Shown: positions 52,584 through 62,528 of the stretch, one piece after another | Position numbering within the stretch: position 1 is the first letter of the stretch | Layout of the letters: every line of letters starts with the position of its first letter | From: Qipengyuania flava | Lineage (GTDB): Bacteria > Pseudomonadota > Alphaproteobacteria > Sphingomonadales > Sphingomonadaceae | Direction: 5' to 3' | DNA length: 64,000 bases | NCBI RefSeq assembly: GCF_011762005.1 | Contig: NZ_JAASQU010000001.1 | Span: 923,974-987,973 of the forward strand | Notes under the pieces: model-generated | The model's input: the letters and a program-made list of their open reading frames with translations, nothing else | Databases searched by the model: none | What the model was told of the DNA's origin: nothing | Position numbers and translations under genes: made by a program

Positions 52584-53597
52584 TCAGTGCGTAGCCTCCC
52601 CCGCGCCCAGATGCTGGCGCAGAAAGGCAAGCGTTTTCGGCCAATTGTCCTTGCGCGCCTCGTTATTCGCTAGCGCGCTGCCGCCCATGCTGGCCAGTTC
52701 CTCGAAATTCTCGTCGGTTTCTTCGCGGGGCGCACCGGCAACCGCATGGCCAGCCTCGGGATAGGCCAGCACCTCTACCGGCGGTCCGCCGCGCTCGCGA
52801 CTACGTGCTTCGAGTTGGCGCGCCATCGGGCAGGACGGCCACAACTGATCCTGCTCTCCGCAGATGAGCAGGACCGGCCCTGCGACCTTCTCGACCGCGA
52901 TCGTCGCATCCGCATGGCCATCGAGCCCGCCGAGGCTCTGTTCGTACATCCCCGCGATCGTCATGCCGGTGAACCATTCCCACCACTCCGGCATGTCATA
53001 GGGCAAATACGCCACCGGCGTCCCCGCGATGCTCCAGGACGAGCTGAACTGAGAGAAGTCCGTGGCGCTCCAGTCGAAGCCCTGCCAGACGACGTTGCTG
53101 GGCATGGAAGCGACCACCGCACGGATTTCAGGGCGCATGCTGGCGAACAGCAGTGCCCCCTCGGCGCCCTTCGAACCGCCGACAAGACCGATGCGATCGG
53201 TATCGATATCCTCGCGCGCTTGCAGGTAACGAAACGCAGCATCGAAGGTCTCCAATGGGACCATGTCGAAGGTTTTGGTTTCTTCGGACGTCCGGTAATA
53301 GCCGGGATATAGCACCGAATAGCCTTCGGCCTGCAGCAGCCGGGCCCGAGCATTTATGCCTTCCTGCAGCCCACCTTCGGATCCCCCCAAGAGAATGATA
53401 GCGGGATGCGGGCCTGCGCCCGGCGCAGGGAAGAAATTGGCCGGACGGTCGTTGAGTACCACGCGTTCGCCGCCCTCGCCCGGGTCGTCCACGGTGATCG
53501 GCATGTCCAGAGGGGCGAACAAGAAATAGCCTGCCCCGACGGCTGCCAGCACCACCAGGACGAGCCCGCCCAGGACCCACTTCAGTTTGCGACCCAT
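52584..53597 (-). CDS. Membrane-anchored alpha/beta hydrolase, BAAT/dienelactone hydrolase type
   Basis: A 337-residue protein with an N-terminal anchor (about 7-27) and an alpha/beta-hydrolase domain. The nucleophile elbow is GGSKGA with Ser142; the acid is Asp in CGEQDQLWPS and the base His in PEAGHAVAG. It resembles the C-terminal catalytic domain of acyl-CoA:amino acid N-acyltransferase/thioesterase (BAAT), though Ser replaces Cys. The substrate is unknown. Of two adjacent ATGs, 53597 has the better distance from AGGGGA. Confidence 0.82.
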   Translation of the reverse strand: MGRKLKWVLGGLVLVVLAAVGAGYFLFAPLDMPITVDDPGEGGERVVLNDRPANFFPAPGAGPHPAIILLGGSEGGLQEGINARARLLQAEGYSVLYPGYYRTSEETKTFDMVPLETFDAAFRYLQAREDIDTDRIGLVGGSKGAEGALLFASMRPEIRAVVASMPSNVVWQGFDWSATDFSQFSSSWSIAGTPVAYLPYDMPEWWEWFTGMTIAGMYEQSLGGLDGHADATIAVEKVAGPVLLICGEQDQLWPSCPMARQLEARSRERGGPPVEVLAYPEAGHAVAGAPREETDENFEELASMGGSALANNEARKDNWPKTLAFLRQHLGAGEATH

Positions 53598-53634
53598 CAT
53601 TCCCCTCGCTGCGTCCGATCCCGACGCGTGCCCC

Positions 53635-54069
53635 TCAGTCGAAAGTAAAGCCCGCCGCTTCGGCCTCGGCGATCACTTCTTCACCCGTCTGGCGTGGATG
53701 ATCGCCTGCAATGCGCGACCAATCGGCGCTTTCGTCGACGAAAATCTCTTTCTCGACAGTGTGCTTCGCGGCGGCATCGAACAGCCCCGCGGAAAAGCTG
53801 CGGTTGCCCGTAGGCAGGAACCGGTACCACAGATTGCTGCCGCATTTGGAGCAGAAGGCACGCTCGGCCCATTCGCTGGATTGGTAAGCAGTGACCGCTT
53901 CTTCGCCCGACACGCGCGGGTTCTCGCCGGTCTGCGCGCTGTAGAACGAGCCCGCCCAACGGCGGCACATGTCGCACTGGCAGATCTCGATATGCTGCGC
54001 AGGATTGTCGAGCGCGATCGTCACCGCGCCGCACAGGCAATGGCCCTCGATCCGCGCCTCGCCGCTCAT
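53635..54069 (-). CDS. GFA-family zinc protein
   Basis: A 144-residue protein of the Gfa-like (CENP-V/GFA) family. Zinc ligands are Cys11 and Cys13 (HCLCGAV), Cys30, Cys32 and Cys35 (CQCDMC), and Cys73 and Cys76 (FCSKCGS). The family was named for glutathione-formaldehyde binding, but most members have unproven activity. It overlaps the upstream Lrp-type regulator by four bases, which hints at local co-regulation. Confidence 0.88.
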   Translation of the reverse strand: MSGEARIEGHCLCGAVTIALDNPAQHIEICQCDMCRRWAGSFYSAQTGENPRVSGEEAVTAYQSSEWAERAFCSKCGSNLWYRFLPTGNRSFSAGLFDAAAKHTVEKEIFVDESADWSRIAGDHPRQTGEEVIAEAEAAGFTFD

Positions 54070-54527
54070 AGCGGCACACCCGGCTCGAGCTTGCTGGTGC
54101 GGATCGTCAGCGATGTCTTCACGCTTTCGACATTGGGCGCCGGCGTCAGCTTGCTGGTCAGGAATTCCTGGAAACTCTGCAAATCCTTGCTGACGATCTT
54201 GATGATGAAGTCGATCTCGCCATTGAGCATGTGGACCTCGCGCACCTCGGCCAGATCGTGCATCGCGATTTCGAACTCGCGCAACGCGTCTTCCGCCTGG
54301 CTCTTGAGGCTGACCATGGCGAAGACGGTGATCGAGAAACCGAGTTGCGAGGGATCGAGCTCGGCGTGATAGCCCCGGATCACGCCCTCCTCCTCGAGCG
54401 AGCGAACCCGCCGGAGGCAGGGCGGCGCGGTCAGGCCGACGCGATGCGCCAGTTCCACATTGGTGATTCGTCCCTCGGACTGGAGCTCTGCCAGCAACCG
54501 CCGGTCGATTTCATCGAGATTGGCCAT
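54066..54527 (-). CDS. Lrp/AsnC-family transcriptional regulator
   Basis: A 153-residue regulator. The N-terminal winged helix is LDEIDRRLLAELQSEGRITN, then VELAHRVGLTAPPCLRRVRS. The RAM/ligand-binding domain spans about 68-150, with VREVHMLNGEIDFIIKIVSK. It would sense an amino acid and regulate metabolism or its own gene. The ATG reading MANLDEID is preceded by AAAGG. It is divergent from the kinase-like gene across 240 bp. Confidence 0.92.
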   Translation of the reverse strand: MANLDEIDRRLLAELQSEGRITNVELAHRVGLTAPPCLRRVRSLEEEGVIRGYHAELDPSQLGFSITVFAMVSLKSQAEDALREFEIAMHDLAEVREVHMLNGEIDFIIKIVSKDLQSFQEFLTSKLTPAPNVESVKTSLTIRTSKLEPGVPL

Positions 54528-54628
54528 CCGTACTGCCTTTGCTACCCTTGCGTCACTGGCGGCGCATCGTGAAACTTCCACGAAATGTTAACAACGCGAT
54601 GCAGCCGTCTTGCCTAACATTATTATCC

Positions 54629-54665
54629 TTGCCAGCAATTGTCCCGCTTTGCAACGCGCTGGCAA
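54629..54665. promoter_or_regulatory. Inverted repeat TTGCCAGC-N21-GCTGGCAA
   Basis: An 8-bp perfect inverted repeat within an AT-richer stretch between the divergent Lrp-type and kinase-like genes. It is a plausible regulator site or loop, but I cannot assign a protein. Confidence 0.3.
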
Positions 54666-54766
54666 CTTTCCGTTCAGCCTAACTCTTACAGCGGTAGAAA
54701 CCTCGCTCTGCGATGGGCTAGGTCTCAGCGCCCCCAACCCCGCCGCCCGATCCCGCCGGAGAATTG

Positions 54767-56644
54767 ATGCATTTCGACGACCGCCTTGCCACTGTGTTGC
54801 GCCACCGCGCCACGGGCGAACGTGCGGCGAAAACGCAGTTCCGGCAGTTGCTCGACCTGCTGGGCGAACGGCCGCAAGCGGGGGATCCGGCGCTCAAGGC
54901 CGCAGCCTATCTCCGGTTGATCGCGCTGGCCGAGGTCATTTCTGTCCCCGACCGCGCGGCGATCGTCGGCGAAAACGGCTGGCGTTTCCGCAATCCCGAA
55001 CTCGTCCGCTGGTTTGGCGAAGCCCATCATTCGATCGCGGGAGCGGCACTATATCGCGCGCAGCTGACCGATGCCGAGTGGGCCGAGCTGATCCCGCGCC
55101 TGCCGATCCGCGCGCGCGGCTTCCTGCGCCATCGGCGCGACCTGCCTGCGGGCGCGCTGCGCGTGCTCGATCGACTGGGGGTGGCGGATCGCGCGCTGCC
55201 GATGCCAGCCGCTTCGCCCGGTGCCCCTTCCGAAGCTGATCCCGAAGCGCAGGCCGCGGCGACACCGTCGGTCGCGCCGGGCGAGCCCGAACCACTGGTC
55301 CTGCGCCCGGCCATGCTGCGCGATGACCCTGCGCCAAAGTCCGAGGACGCAAAAGCTCCGCCGTCGCCGCCCGACACCGAACCGGAGCCAGAGCCGGAGC
55401 CGACCCAGCTCAGTCCTGCTGCAACGCCCCCCGCGCCAAAGCCTACCCCTTCGGCCAGCCGCACGCCCACACCCGCCAGCACCGCGCAGCCCGATGGCAT
55501 CCGCGCGCTCGTCGAACGCATCGAATCGTTCCGCAAGGCTCGAGTGCCCGCGTCGCAACCGGCCGAAGCGCCGACATTGCCGATGGCCGAGCTCGAACAG
55601 GCCCCGCCTCGCCGCACGCTCGATAATTTCGCATTCGGCACCAATTCGGAGGGCCGGATCGACTGGGCCGACCCGCAAGTCTCGCCCATGGTGGTGGGCA
55701 TCGATCTTGCGCACAAACGCGAGAAAGCCACGCCCGAAGAGGACTTCGCCACCGCTTTCCTCAACCGCCAGCCCTTGCGCGCTCTGCCGATCCGCTTGCG
55801 CGGTGCCGAAGCGATCGAGGGTGACTGGATCGTCGATGCCGCACCGCGCTTTACCCGCGGCGAAGGCCGCTTCTACGGCTATGTCGGCCGCTTCCGCCGC
55901 GCGATTGCCGAAGTGGACACGCGCGCGCAGCGCGGAGCGGACCGGCTGCGCCAGTTGCTTCACGAACTGCGGACGCCCGTCAACGCGATGCAAGGCTATG
56001 CCGAGGTCATCCAGCAGCAGGTATTCGGCCCGACACCGCATGAATATCGTGCGCTGGCTGCTTCGATCGCGGGGGATTCCGCGCGGATCCTGGCGGGTTT
56101 CGACGAATTGGACAGGCTCGCGCGGCTCGAAACCGGCGCGCTCGACCTGGAGGCGGGAGAAAGCGACCTGTGCGCGATCGTACGCGCGCAGATCGGCCAG
56201 CTGCAGACCGTGCTGGGCCCGCGTGTCGCACGGTTCGAAGCGCGGATCGCCGACCGTCCCGCGCCGTTGCCGCTCGCGCCCAACGAAGCGGAAATGCTCG
56301 GCTGGCGCATTCTGGCGACGCTTGCCGGGGCGACGGGAGCAGGTGAAACGATCGGACTGGAACTGGCCCCGGACGGCGACCAGATCGTGCTCCGCGCGCA
56401 ATTGCCGACCAAGCTCGCCGGTGCGGAGGACGTCTTCGCATCCGATGTGCGATCGGGCGGTAGCACGCTGAGTTCGGGCATTTTTGGCGCGGGCTTCTCG
56501 CTCCGCCTCGCCCGGGCGGAAGCGCGCGCGGCCGGGGGCGATCTTGTGCGCGAGGAGGAACGCCTCGTCCTCAGCCTACCGCTCTTGACCGCTTCCGGGT
56601 CGCTGCCTAGCCCTGCCGATGCGCCCGATCGCGCGGCCGGCTAG
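54767..56644 (+). CDS. Histidine-kinase-like protein with degenerate ATPase domain
   Basis: A 625-residue soluble protein. A helical N-terminal domain (1-145) is followed by a Pro/Ala/Glu-rich disordered linker (about 150-280), a PAS-like region (288-380) and a HisKA segment with His399 (RQLLHELRTPVNAMQGYAEV). The following HATPase region (about 460-605) lacks a normal N box and the DxGxG G1 motif; only a G2-like GFSLRLARAEARAAGG remains. It may be a phosphotransfer or pseudo-kinase, in the manner of DivL-type regulators. The ATG has GGAG at 7 nt; it overlaps the next gene by 26 bp. Confidence 0.78.
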   Translation: MHFDDRLATVLRHRATGERAAKTQFRQLLDLLGERPQAGDPALKAAAYLRLIALAEVISVPDRAAIVGENGWRFRNPELVRWFGEAHHSIAGAALYRAQLTDAEWAELIPRLPIRARGFLRHRRDLPAGALRVLDRLGVADRALPMPAASPGAPSEADPEAQAAATPSVAPGEPEPLVLRPAMLRDDPAPKSEDAKAPPSPPDTEPEPEPEPTQLSPAATPPAPKPTPSASRTPTPASTAQPDGIRALVERIESFRKARVPASQPAEAPTLPMAELEQAPPRRTLDNFAFGTNSEGRIDWADPQVSPMVVGIDLAHKREKATPEEDFATAFLNRQPLRALPIRLRGAEAIEGDWIVDAAPRFTRGEGRFYGYVGRFRRAIAEVDTRAQRGADRLRQLLHELRTPVNAMQGYAEVIQQQVFGPTPHEYRALAASIAGDSARILAGFDELDRLARLETGALDLEAGESDLCAIVRAQIGQLQTVLGPRVARFEARIADRPAPLPLAPNEAEMLGWRILATLAGATGAGETIGLELAPDGDQIVLRAQLPTKLAGAEDVFASDVRSGGSTLSSGIFGAGFSLRLARAEARAAGGDLVREEERLVLSLPLLTASGSLPSPADAPDRAAG

Positions 56645-57656
56645 GATTTCGCAAATCGCCCACGCCAATCTCCTTGTCCCACCCGAACCTGCCCAGCAGG
56701 TGACCTTTGCCAAGGGCTTCGGTCCCCGGTCGCTGCTGACCGTGGATACCGAAGAAGAGTTCGACTGGAACGCCCCCTTCCGCGCCGATGGCTATGGCCT
56801 CGACCACGTGCGTGCGATCTCGGGTTTTCAGGAATTCTGCGAAGGGCTGCAAGTGACGCCGGTCTATCTGGTCGACTGGCCGATCGCCAACGACCCGCTG
56901 GCGCGCGATATCATCGGTGACGCGGTCCGTGCGGGGAAGGCAGAGATCGGGGTCCAGTTGCACCCATGGGTCAATCCGCCCTTCAGCGAGGAGGTCAGCA
57001 CCCACAACAGCTATGCGGGCAACCTCCCCCCCGACCTCGAAGAGGCCAAGTACCGCAAACTGCGCGACAAGATCGAAGAAAGCTTCGGCACGCTGCCGCG
57101 CATTTATCGCGCAGGGCGCTACGGTCTCGGGCCGCAGACCACGCGGTTGTTGAGCGATACGGGTATCGCGATCGACAGTTCGGTCCGCGCGCATTTCGAC
57201 TATTCCGCCTTTCACGGTCCGGACTACAGCCGCCATCCGCTGACCCCGTACTGGACGGACGCCGGACGCAAGCTGATCGAGCTGCCGCTGACCACCGTCT
57301 TCTGGGGATTGTTGCGGCGGCAGGCGCCTGCGCTGTTTCCCTTGGCAACGAAGTATCCGCTGCTGGGCTCGGCGCTGGCCCGGCTCGGCCTGCTCGAGCG
57401 CATTTCGCTTACGCCCGAAGGCGTAACCGCCGAAGAAGCCCTGCGGGCGGTCGATATCGCGATCGACGATGGCCTCCCCGTCCTCGTGCTTAGCTTTCAT
57501 AGCCCCTCGCTGCAGAAGCGCCACACGCCTTACGTCCGCGACGAAAAGGATCTGGACGCGCTCTACGACTGGTTCCGCGCGGTCTATGGCTATCTGCATC
57601 AACGCGGCGTGCGCCCCACCACGGTTGCGGAAATCATGCGCGCGGTCGACGCCTAG
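56619..57656 (+). CDS. WalW-like polysaccharide deacetylase family protein
   Basis: A 345-residue protein with a NodB-like TIM-barrel layout. The first motif is LLTVDTEEEFDWNAPF with the paired acids. The metal His motif appears as GVQLHPWVNPPFSEEVSTHN, and the C-terminal motif as LPVLVLSFHSPSLQ. Similar sphingomonad proteins are annotated WalW. Substrate unknown, presumably an N-acetylated glycan. It begins inside the 3' end of the kinase-like gene. Confidence 0.8.
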   Translation: MRPIARPARISQIAHANLLVPPEPAQQVTFAKGFGPRSLLTVDTEEEFDWNAPFRADGYGLDHVRAISGFQEFCEGLQVTPVYLVDWPIANDPLARDIIGDAVRAGKAEIGVQLHPWVNPPFSEEVSTHNSYAGNLPPDLEEAKYRKLRDKIEESFGTLPRIYRAGRYGLGPQTTRLLSDTGIAIDSSVRAHFDYSAFHGPDYSRHPLTPYWTDAGRKLIELPLTTVFWGLLRRQAPALFPLATKYPLLGSALARLGLLERISLTPEGVTAEEALRAVDIAIDDGLPVLVLSFHSPSLQKRHTPYVRDEKDLDALYDWFRAVYGYLHQRGVRPTTVAEIMRAVDA

Positions 57657-57712
57657 CGCTTGCATGCCCGCGGCAGCGCGGCTAGGCGCGCGGTTCCGCA
57701 CGGCGTGGCTGG

Positions 57713-57789
57713 GGGCCTGTAGCTCAGTTGGTTAGAGCTGGCCGCTCATAACGGCTAGGTCGCGGGTTCGAGTCCTGCCGGGCCCACCA
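57713..57789 (+). tRNA. tRNA with CAT anticodon (elongator Met or Ile2)
   Basis: A complete cloverleaf with acceptor GGGCCTG/CGGGCCC, discriminator A and encoded CCA. The anticodon loop CTCATAA gives CAT. The acceptor is not the initiator type. Whether it is tRNA-Met or lysidine-modified tRNA-Ile2 depends on TilS recognition and cannot be fixed by eye. Confidence 0.92.
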
Positions 57790-57815
57790 TGCCCGGCGCG
57801 GTGCGGGAAATCGGT

Positions 57816-57892
57816 CGGGGAGTGGCGCAGCCTGGTAGCGCACTTGTTTTGGGTACAAGGGGTCGCTGGTTCGAATCCAGTCTCCCCGACCA
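57816..57892 (+). tRNA. tRNA-Pro (TGG)
   Basis: Cloverleaf with acceptor CGGGGAG/CTCCCCG, discriminator A and encoded CCA. The anticodon loop TTTGGGT between CTTGT/ACAAG stems gives TGG. It is 26 nt after the CAT tRNA, so both are probably in one transcript. Confidence 0.96.
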
Positions 57893-57905
57893 GTATTTCG
57901 TGATC

Positions 57906-57930
57906 CGGCGCCACGCGCGACGTGGCGCCG
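57906..57930 (+). terminator. Hairpin after the tRNA pair
   Basis: CGGCGCCACG and CGTGGCGCCG pair perfectly (10 bp) around a 5-nt loop, 13 nt after tRNA-Pro. Only a short GTT follows, so it may be a weak terminator or a processing stop. Confidence 0.55.
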
Positions 57931-57967
57931 TTCCGGAAGCGCCGCAGCCGGCGCGCGGGAGACTTCG

Positions 57968-59302
57968 GTGAACACGAACGCCAGCGCAGCTTCCGCATCG
58001 ATCGATCCGCGCCTGATCTGGGCCATCGCGCTTCCTGCCATGGCAACCAATGTCGCCACCGCGCTGATCGGCGTGGGAGACATGTGGATCGTGGGCCGAC
58101 TGGGCGATGCGCCCACGCAGGGCGCGGTCGACATCGGTGCGAAGCTGTTCGCCGCACTGTTCACCGTGATGAACTTTCTCAAGATGGGCACCACCGGGCT
58201 GGTCGCACAGGCGGGCACGCGTTCGGGCGAGCGGGCGCAGGCCGAGGTGCTGGTCAAGGGCGTCATCGTAGCGCTGGCCATCGCCGCGCTACTTCTCGGC
58301 GCTAAGCCCTTGCTGCTTCCGGTCATGCTCGACGTGCTCGGCGCCGAAGGCGCGGTGCGCAGCGCCGCGGTGACCTATGCCAACATCCGTTACTGGAGCG
58401 CACCCCCCGTACTCGCCAATTTCGCGCTGGTCGGATTTCTGGTCGGTCGCCGGCGAATGCGCGAAGTTCTGGTCATCGAAGTGCTCTACAATGTTCTCAA
58501 CGTGGTGCTGGGACTGTGGCTCGCATTGGGTCTCGGGTGGGGCATTGCAGGCATCGGCTGGTCGAGCTTCATCGCCGAATTCGCCAAGCTGTCGCTCACG
58601 GGAATGCTGATCTGGCACCTGGCGGGTAGCGAGCTGCGTGCGGTGCTGCAGGGCGGAGCGAACCTTTCGCTGCGCGCGCTGCGGCCATTTCTCGCGGTCA
58701 ATCGCAACCTCTTCCTGCGCACCGTAGTGCTGATGCTCGCGATCGTGGCGCTCACCCGGCTCGGAGCGGAGCGAGGCGCGGTAACGCTGGCGGCGAACGG
58801 GATCGTCTACCAGCTGTTCATCCTCTCGGCATTGCTGCTCGACGGCTTCGAGAATGCGGCACAGGTGCTCAATGGCGAGCGCAAGGGCGACGACGACCGC
58901 GCGGGGTTCACCGCGTTCATCCGGGCGATCCTGTTGCGCTGCCTTGCGACGGCGATCGCGCTTGCGACGGTTTTCGCCGCGTTCGGAGGGGTTATAACCG
59001 ACAGTTTCGCGGCCACCGGTGAAGTCGCCGCAGAAGCGCGCCGCCTGGGGCCGTGGATCGTCGCGCTGCCGCTGGCGGGCTTTGCCGGCTTCGTCCTCGA
59101 CGGCGTGTTCGTCGGCGCGAGCTGGACGCGCGCGCTGCTGCTGTCGATGGCTGGCGCGGCGACGCTCTACGCGGTGCTGTTGTGGCTCACCTGGCCGCTC
59201 GGCAATGACGGATTGTGGGCGAGCTTCATCGCCTTCCTGGCGCTGCGGGCGGCTTTTCAGATCGGGCTGATGCCGCGGCTGCTACGCCGCGAATGGCGCT
59301 GA
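57968..59302 (+). CDS. MATE family efflux transporter (DinF-like)
   Basis: A 444-residue, roughly 12-span membrane protein. The N-terminal half starts IDPRLIWAIALPAMATNVAT, then LIGVGDMWIVGRLGDA, the MATE pattern; the second half repeats it (FLRTVVLMLAIVALTRLGAE). It would export organic cations or toxic compounds in exchange for protons or sodium. The start is a GTG with GGGAG upstream. The C-terminal spans end in LMPRLLRREWR. Confidence 0.88.
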   Translation: MNTNASAASASIDPRLIWAIALPAMATNVATALIGVGDMWIVGRLGDAPTQGAVDIGAKLFAALFTVMNFLKMGTTGLVAQAGTRSGERAQAEVLVKGVIVALAIAALLLGAKPLLLPVMLDVLGAEGAVRSAAVTYANIRYWSAPPVLANFALVGFLVGRRRMREVLVIEVLYNVLNVVLGLWLALGLGWGIAGIGWSSFIAEFAKLSLTGMLIWHLAGSELRAVLQGGANLSLRALRPFLAVNRNLFLRTVVLMLAIVALTRLGAERGAVTLAANGIVYQLFILSALLLDGFENAAQVLNGERKGDDDRAGFTAFIRAILLRCLATAIALATVFAAFGGVITDSFAATGEVAAEARRLGPWIVALPLAGFAGFVLDGVFVGASWTRALLLSMAGAATLYAVLLWLTWPLGNDGLWASFIAFLALRAAFQIGLMPRLLRREWR

Positions 59303-59325
59303 CAATCTGTTGAGAAGTGAGCGTT

Positions 59326-60537
59326 TCAGCCGCGCGCTTCGCGGCGCCGGTCGGATTCCGCCTTGATCGGGGTCACCACCGCGCGCTTGCTGCCGCCCTC
59401 GTCGCGCACCGTGCGATTGCGGCCATCGGCCTTGGCACGGTAAAGCGCGGCATCGGTCCGCGCGAACAGCTTGCCATAGCCTTCACCCTGCCCCCGCCCG
59501 GCCGCGCCGAAGCTAGCGGTCAGTCGATGATCTTCCGGCATGCCGTCGATCGCGGTCTTGGCAAAATTGACGCGGATACGGTCGGCCATGGTGACCGCCG
59601 CTTCTTCCTGGCAATTCCACGCCAATATGCAGAATTCCTCGCCACCGATCCGGCCCGCAATGTCGCAGTCGCGCACCGTGCGCTTGATGATCTCGCCGAA
59701 TTGCGCGATCGCCCGATCGCCGATCTGATGGCCCCACACATCGTTGACCGCCTTGAAGTGGTCGATATCGGCCACCACCAGCGAGATCGGCACGCATTCC
59801 TGCTTGGCCCGCTCCATCGCCGCAATGACGTCCTGCTCGAAGGCCCGGCGGGTACGCAGGCCCGTCAGCCCGTCGAGATCCGCCTGTTCGCGCACCTGCT
59901 TGATCTGGTCGTAGACGCAGGCACCGATCAGCACCATCGCCGACATCAGCGAAATGAAGGCGAGTGCCAGATTGAGCACCGAATAATAGACCGATTCGCG
60001 ATAGACATCGGCGGCGATCCCCTGTTCGATCAACAAGGTGAGAACCGGGCGGATCATGAATTGCGCCGCCACCAGGCTGTGCGTCGCAATGATGAGCTTG
60101 TCGATCGCCTCGCGGCGCTGCGCCCCCAGCAGCGACATCACGCAAACGATATACATCGACCCGTAGCCGACATTCACGATGATCAGGCGCGAGGTGATAT
60201 CGTTCGAGGTGAGCACCGCCACCGCCAGCGTCGTTGCGGATAGGCCGTAAATAACCAGCAAGACACCGAGATAGGGCGGTTGCCCGGCCCGGCTCGTCAG
60301 CGCCCAGACGCCTGTGGCCACGCTCAGCGTGTAGAAGAACTGCGTGACGTGGAAGACATAGGGCGAACCGGTATTGAACAGGTGAGTCGAGGCGAAGCCG
60401 AGTGCGAAGAACACGTAGGCCAGCGCAAAGCCGAGCACATAAGCACCCATCTTTCCGCGCCACCACATCACCACGAAGACCGCGATGAACACGATCGACA
60501 TGGCGGGCGTGATCAGGCCCATTATCTGTTCGCGCAT
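59326..60537 (-). CDS. Membrane diguanylate cyclase (GGDEF)
   Basis: A 403-residue protein with six or seven N-terminal membrane spans (about 8-210) and a C-terminal GGDEF domain. The active site is GGEEF at 298-302, an accepted variant, and the inhibitory site RDCD at 289-292 sits exactly five residues before it. So it should make c-di-GMP and be product-inhibited. The real start is the ATG at 60537; a much longer ORF running upstream is antisense to ettA. The motif CCTACACGAAC lies upstream. Confidence 0.9.
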   Translation of the reverse strand: MREQIMGLITPAMSIVFIAVFVVMWWRGKMGAYVLGFALAYVFFALGFASTHLFNTGSPYVFHVTQFFYTLSVATGVWALTSRAGQPPYLGVLLVIYGLSATTLAVAVLTSNDITSRLIIVNVGYGSMYIVCVMSLLGAQRREAIDKLIIATHSLVAAQFMIRPVLTLLIEQGIAADVYRESVYYSVLNLALAFISLMSAMVLIGACVYDQIKQVREQADLDGLTGLRTRRAFEQDVIAAMERAKQECVPISLVVADIDHFKAVNDVWGHQIGDRAIAQFGEIIKRTVRDCDIAGRIGGEEFCILAWNCQEEAAVTMADRIRVNFAKTAIDGMPEDHRLTASFGAAGRGQGEGYGKLFARTDAALYRAKADGRNRTVRDEGGSKRAVVTPIKAESDRRREARG

Positions 60538-60586
60538 GGACTGCCCCTGCCCTTCCCACGCGAAGCATAAGGGTCGGCCCTTAATA

Positions 60587-60597
60587 GTTCGTGTAGG
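60587..60597 (-). promoter_or_regulatory. Conserved motif CCTACACGAAC upstream of the GGDEF gene
   Basis: Read minus, CCTACACGAAC ends 49 nt before the GGDEF start codon. It is identical over 11 bases to the copy in front of the holin gene 12 kb away. Confidence 0.5.
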
Positions 60598-60807
60598 TAT
60601 TTCCCCTGAAGCGGCGCTCAATTGCGGCTTGTGGGCAGATTGTCCAGCCTGTCCTGGCGAACTTTGCATCACATGCGCTCGGCTGGAGGATCGGCAGCGC
60701 GGAAATGCCCGCGCTTGCCCCTTGGCGCGGGTGCGACTATCTGCGCCGCAAAGCTTCCGGGCCCGCGCGCCCGCAAATTCCAATTCCATCCGAAGGACCT
60801 TTGCCCG

Positions 60808-62481
<1,674 letters not shown>

Positions 62482-62528
62482 GCCTCGGGTCAGCCTCCGA
62501 TGTCCAACAAACGACGAAGGGGGCTGAC

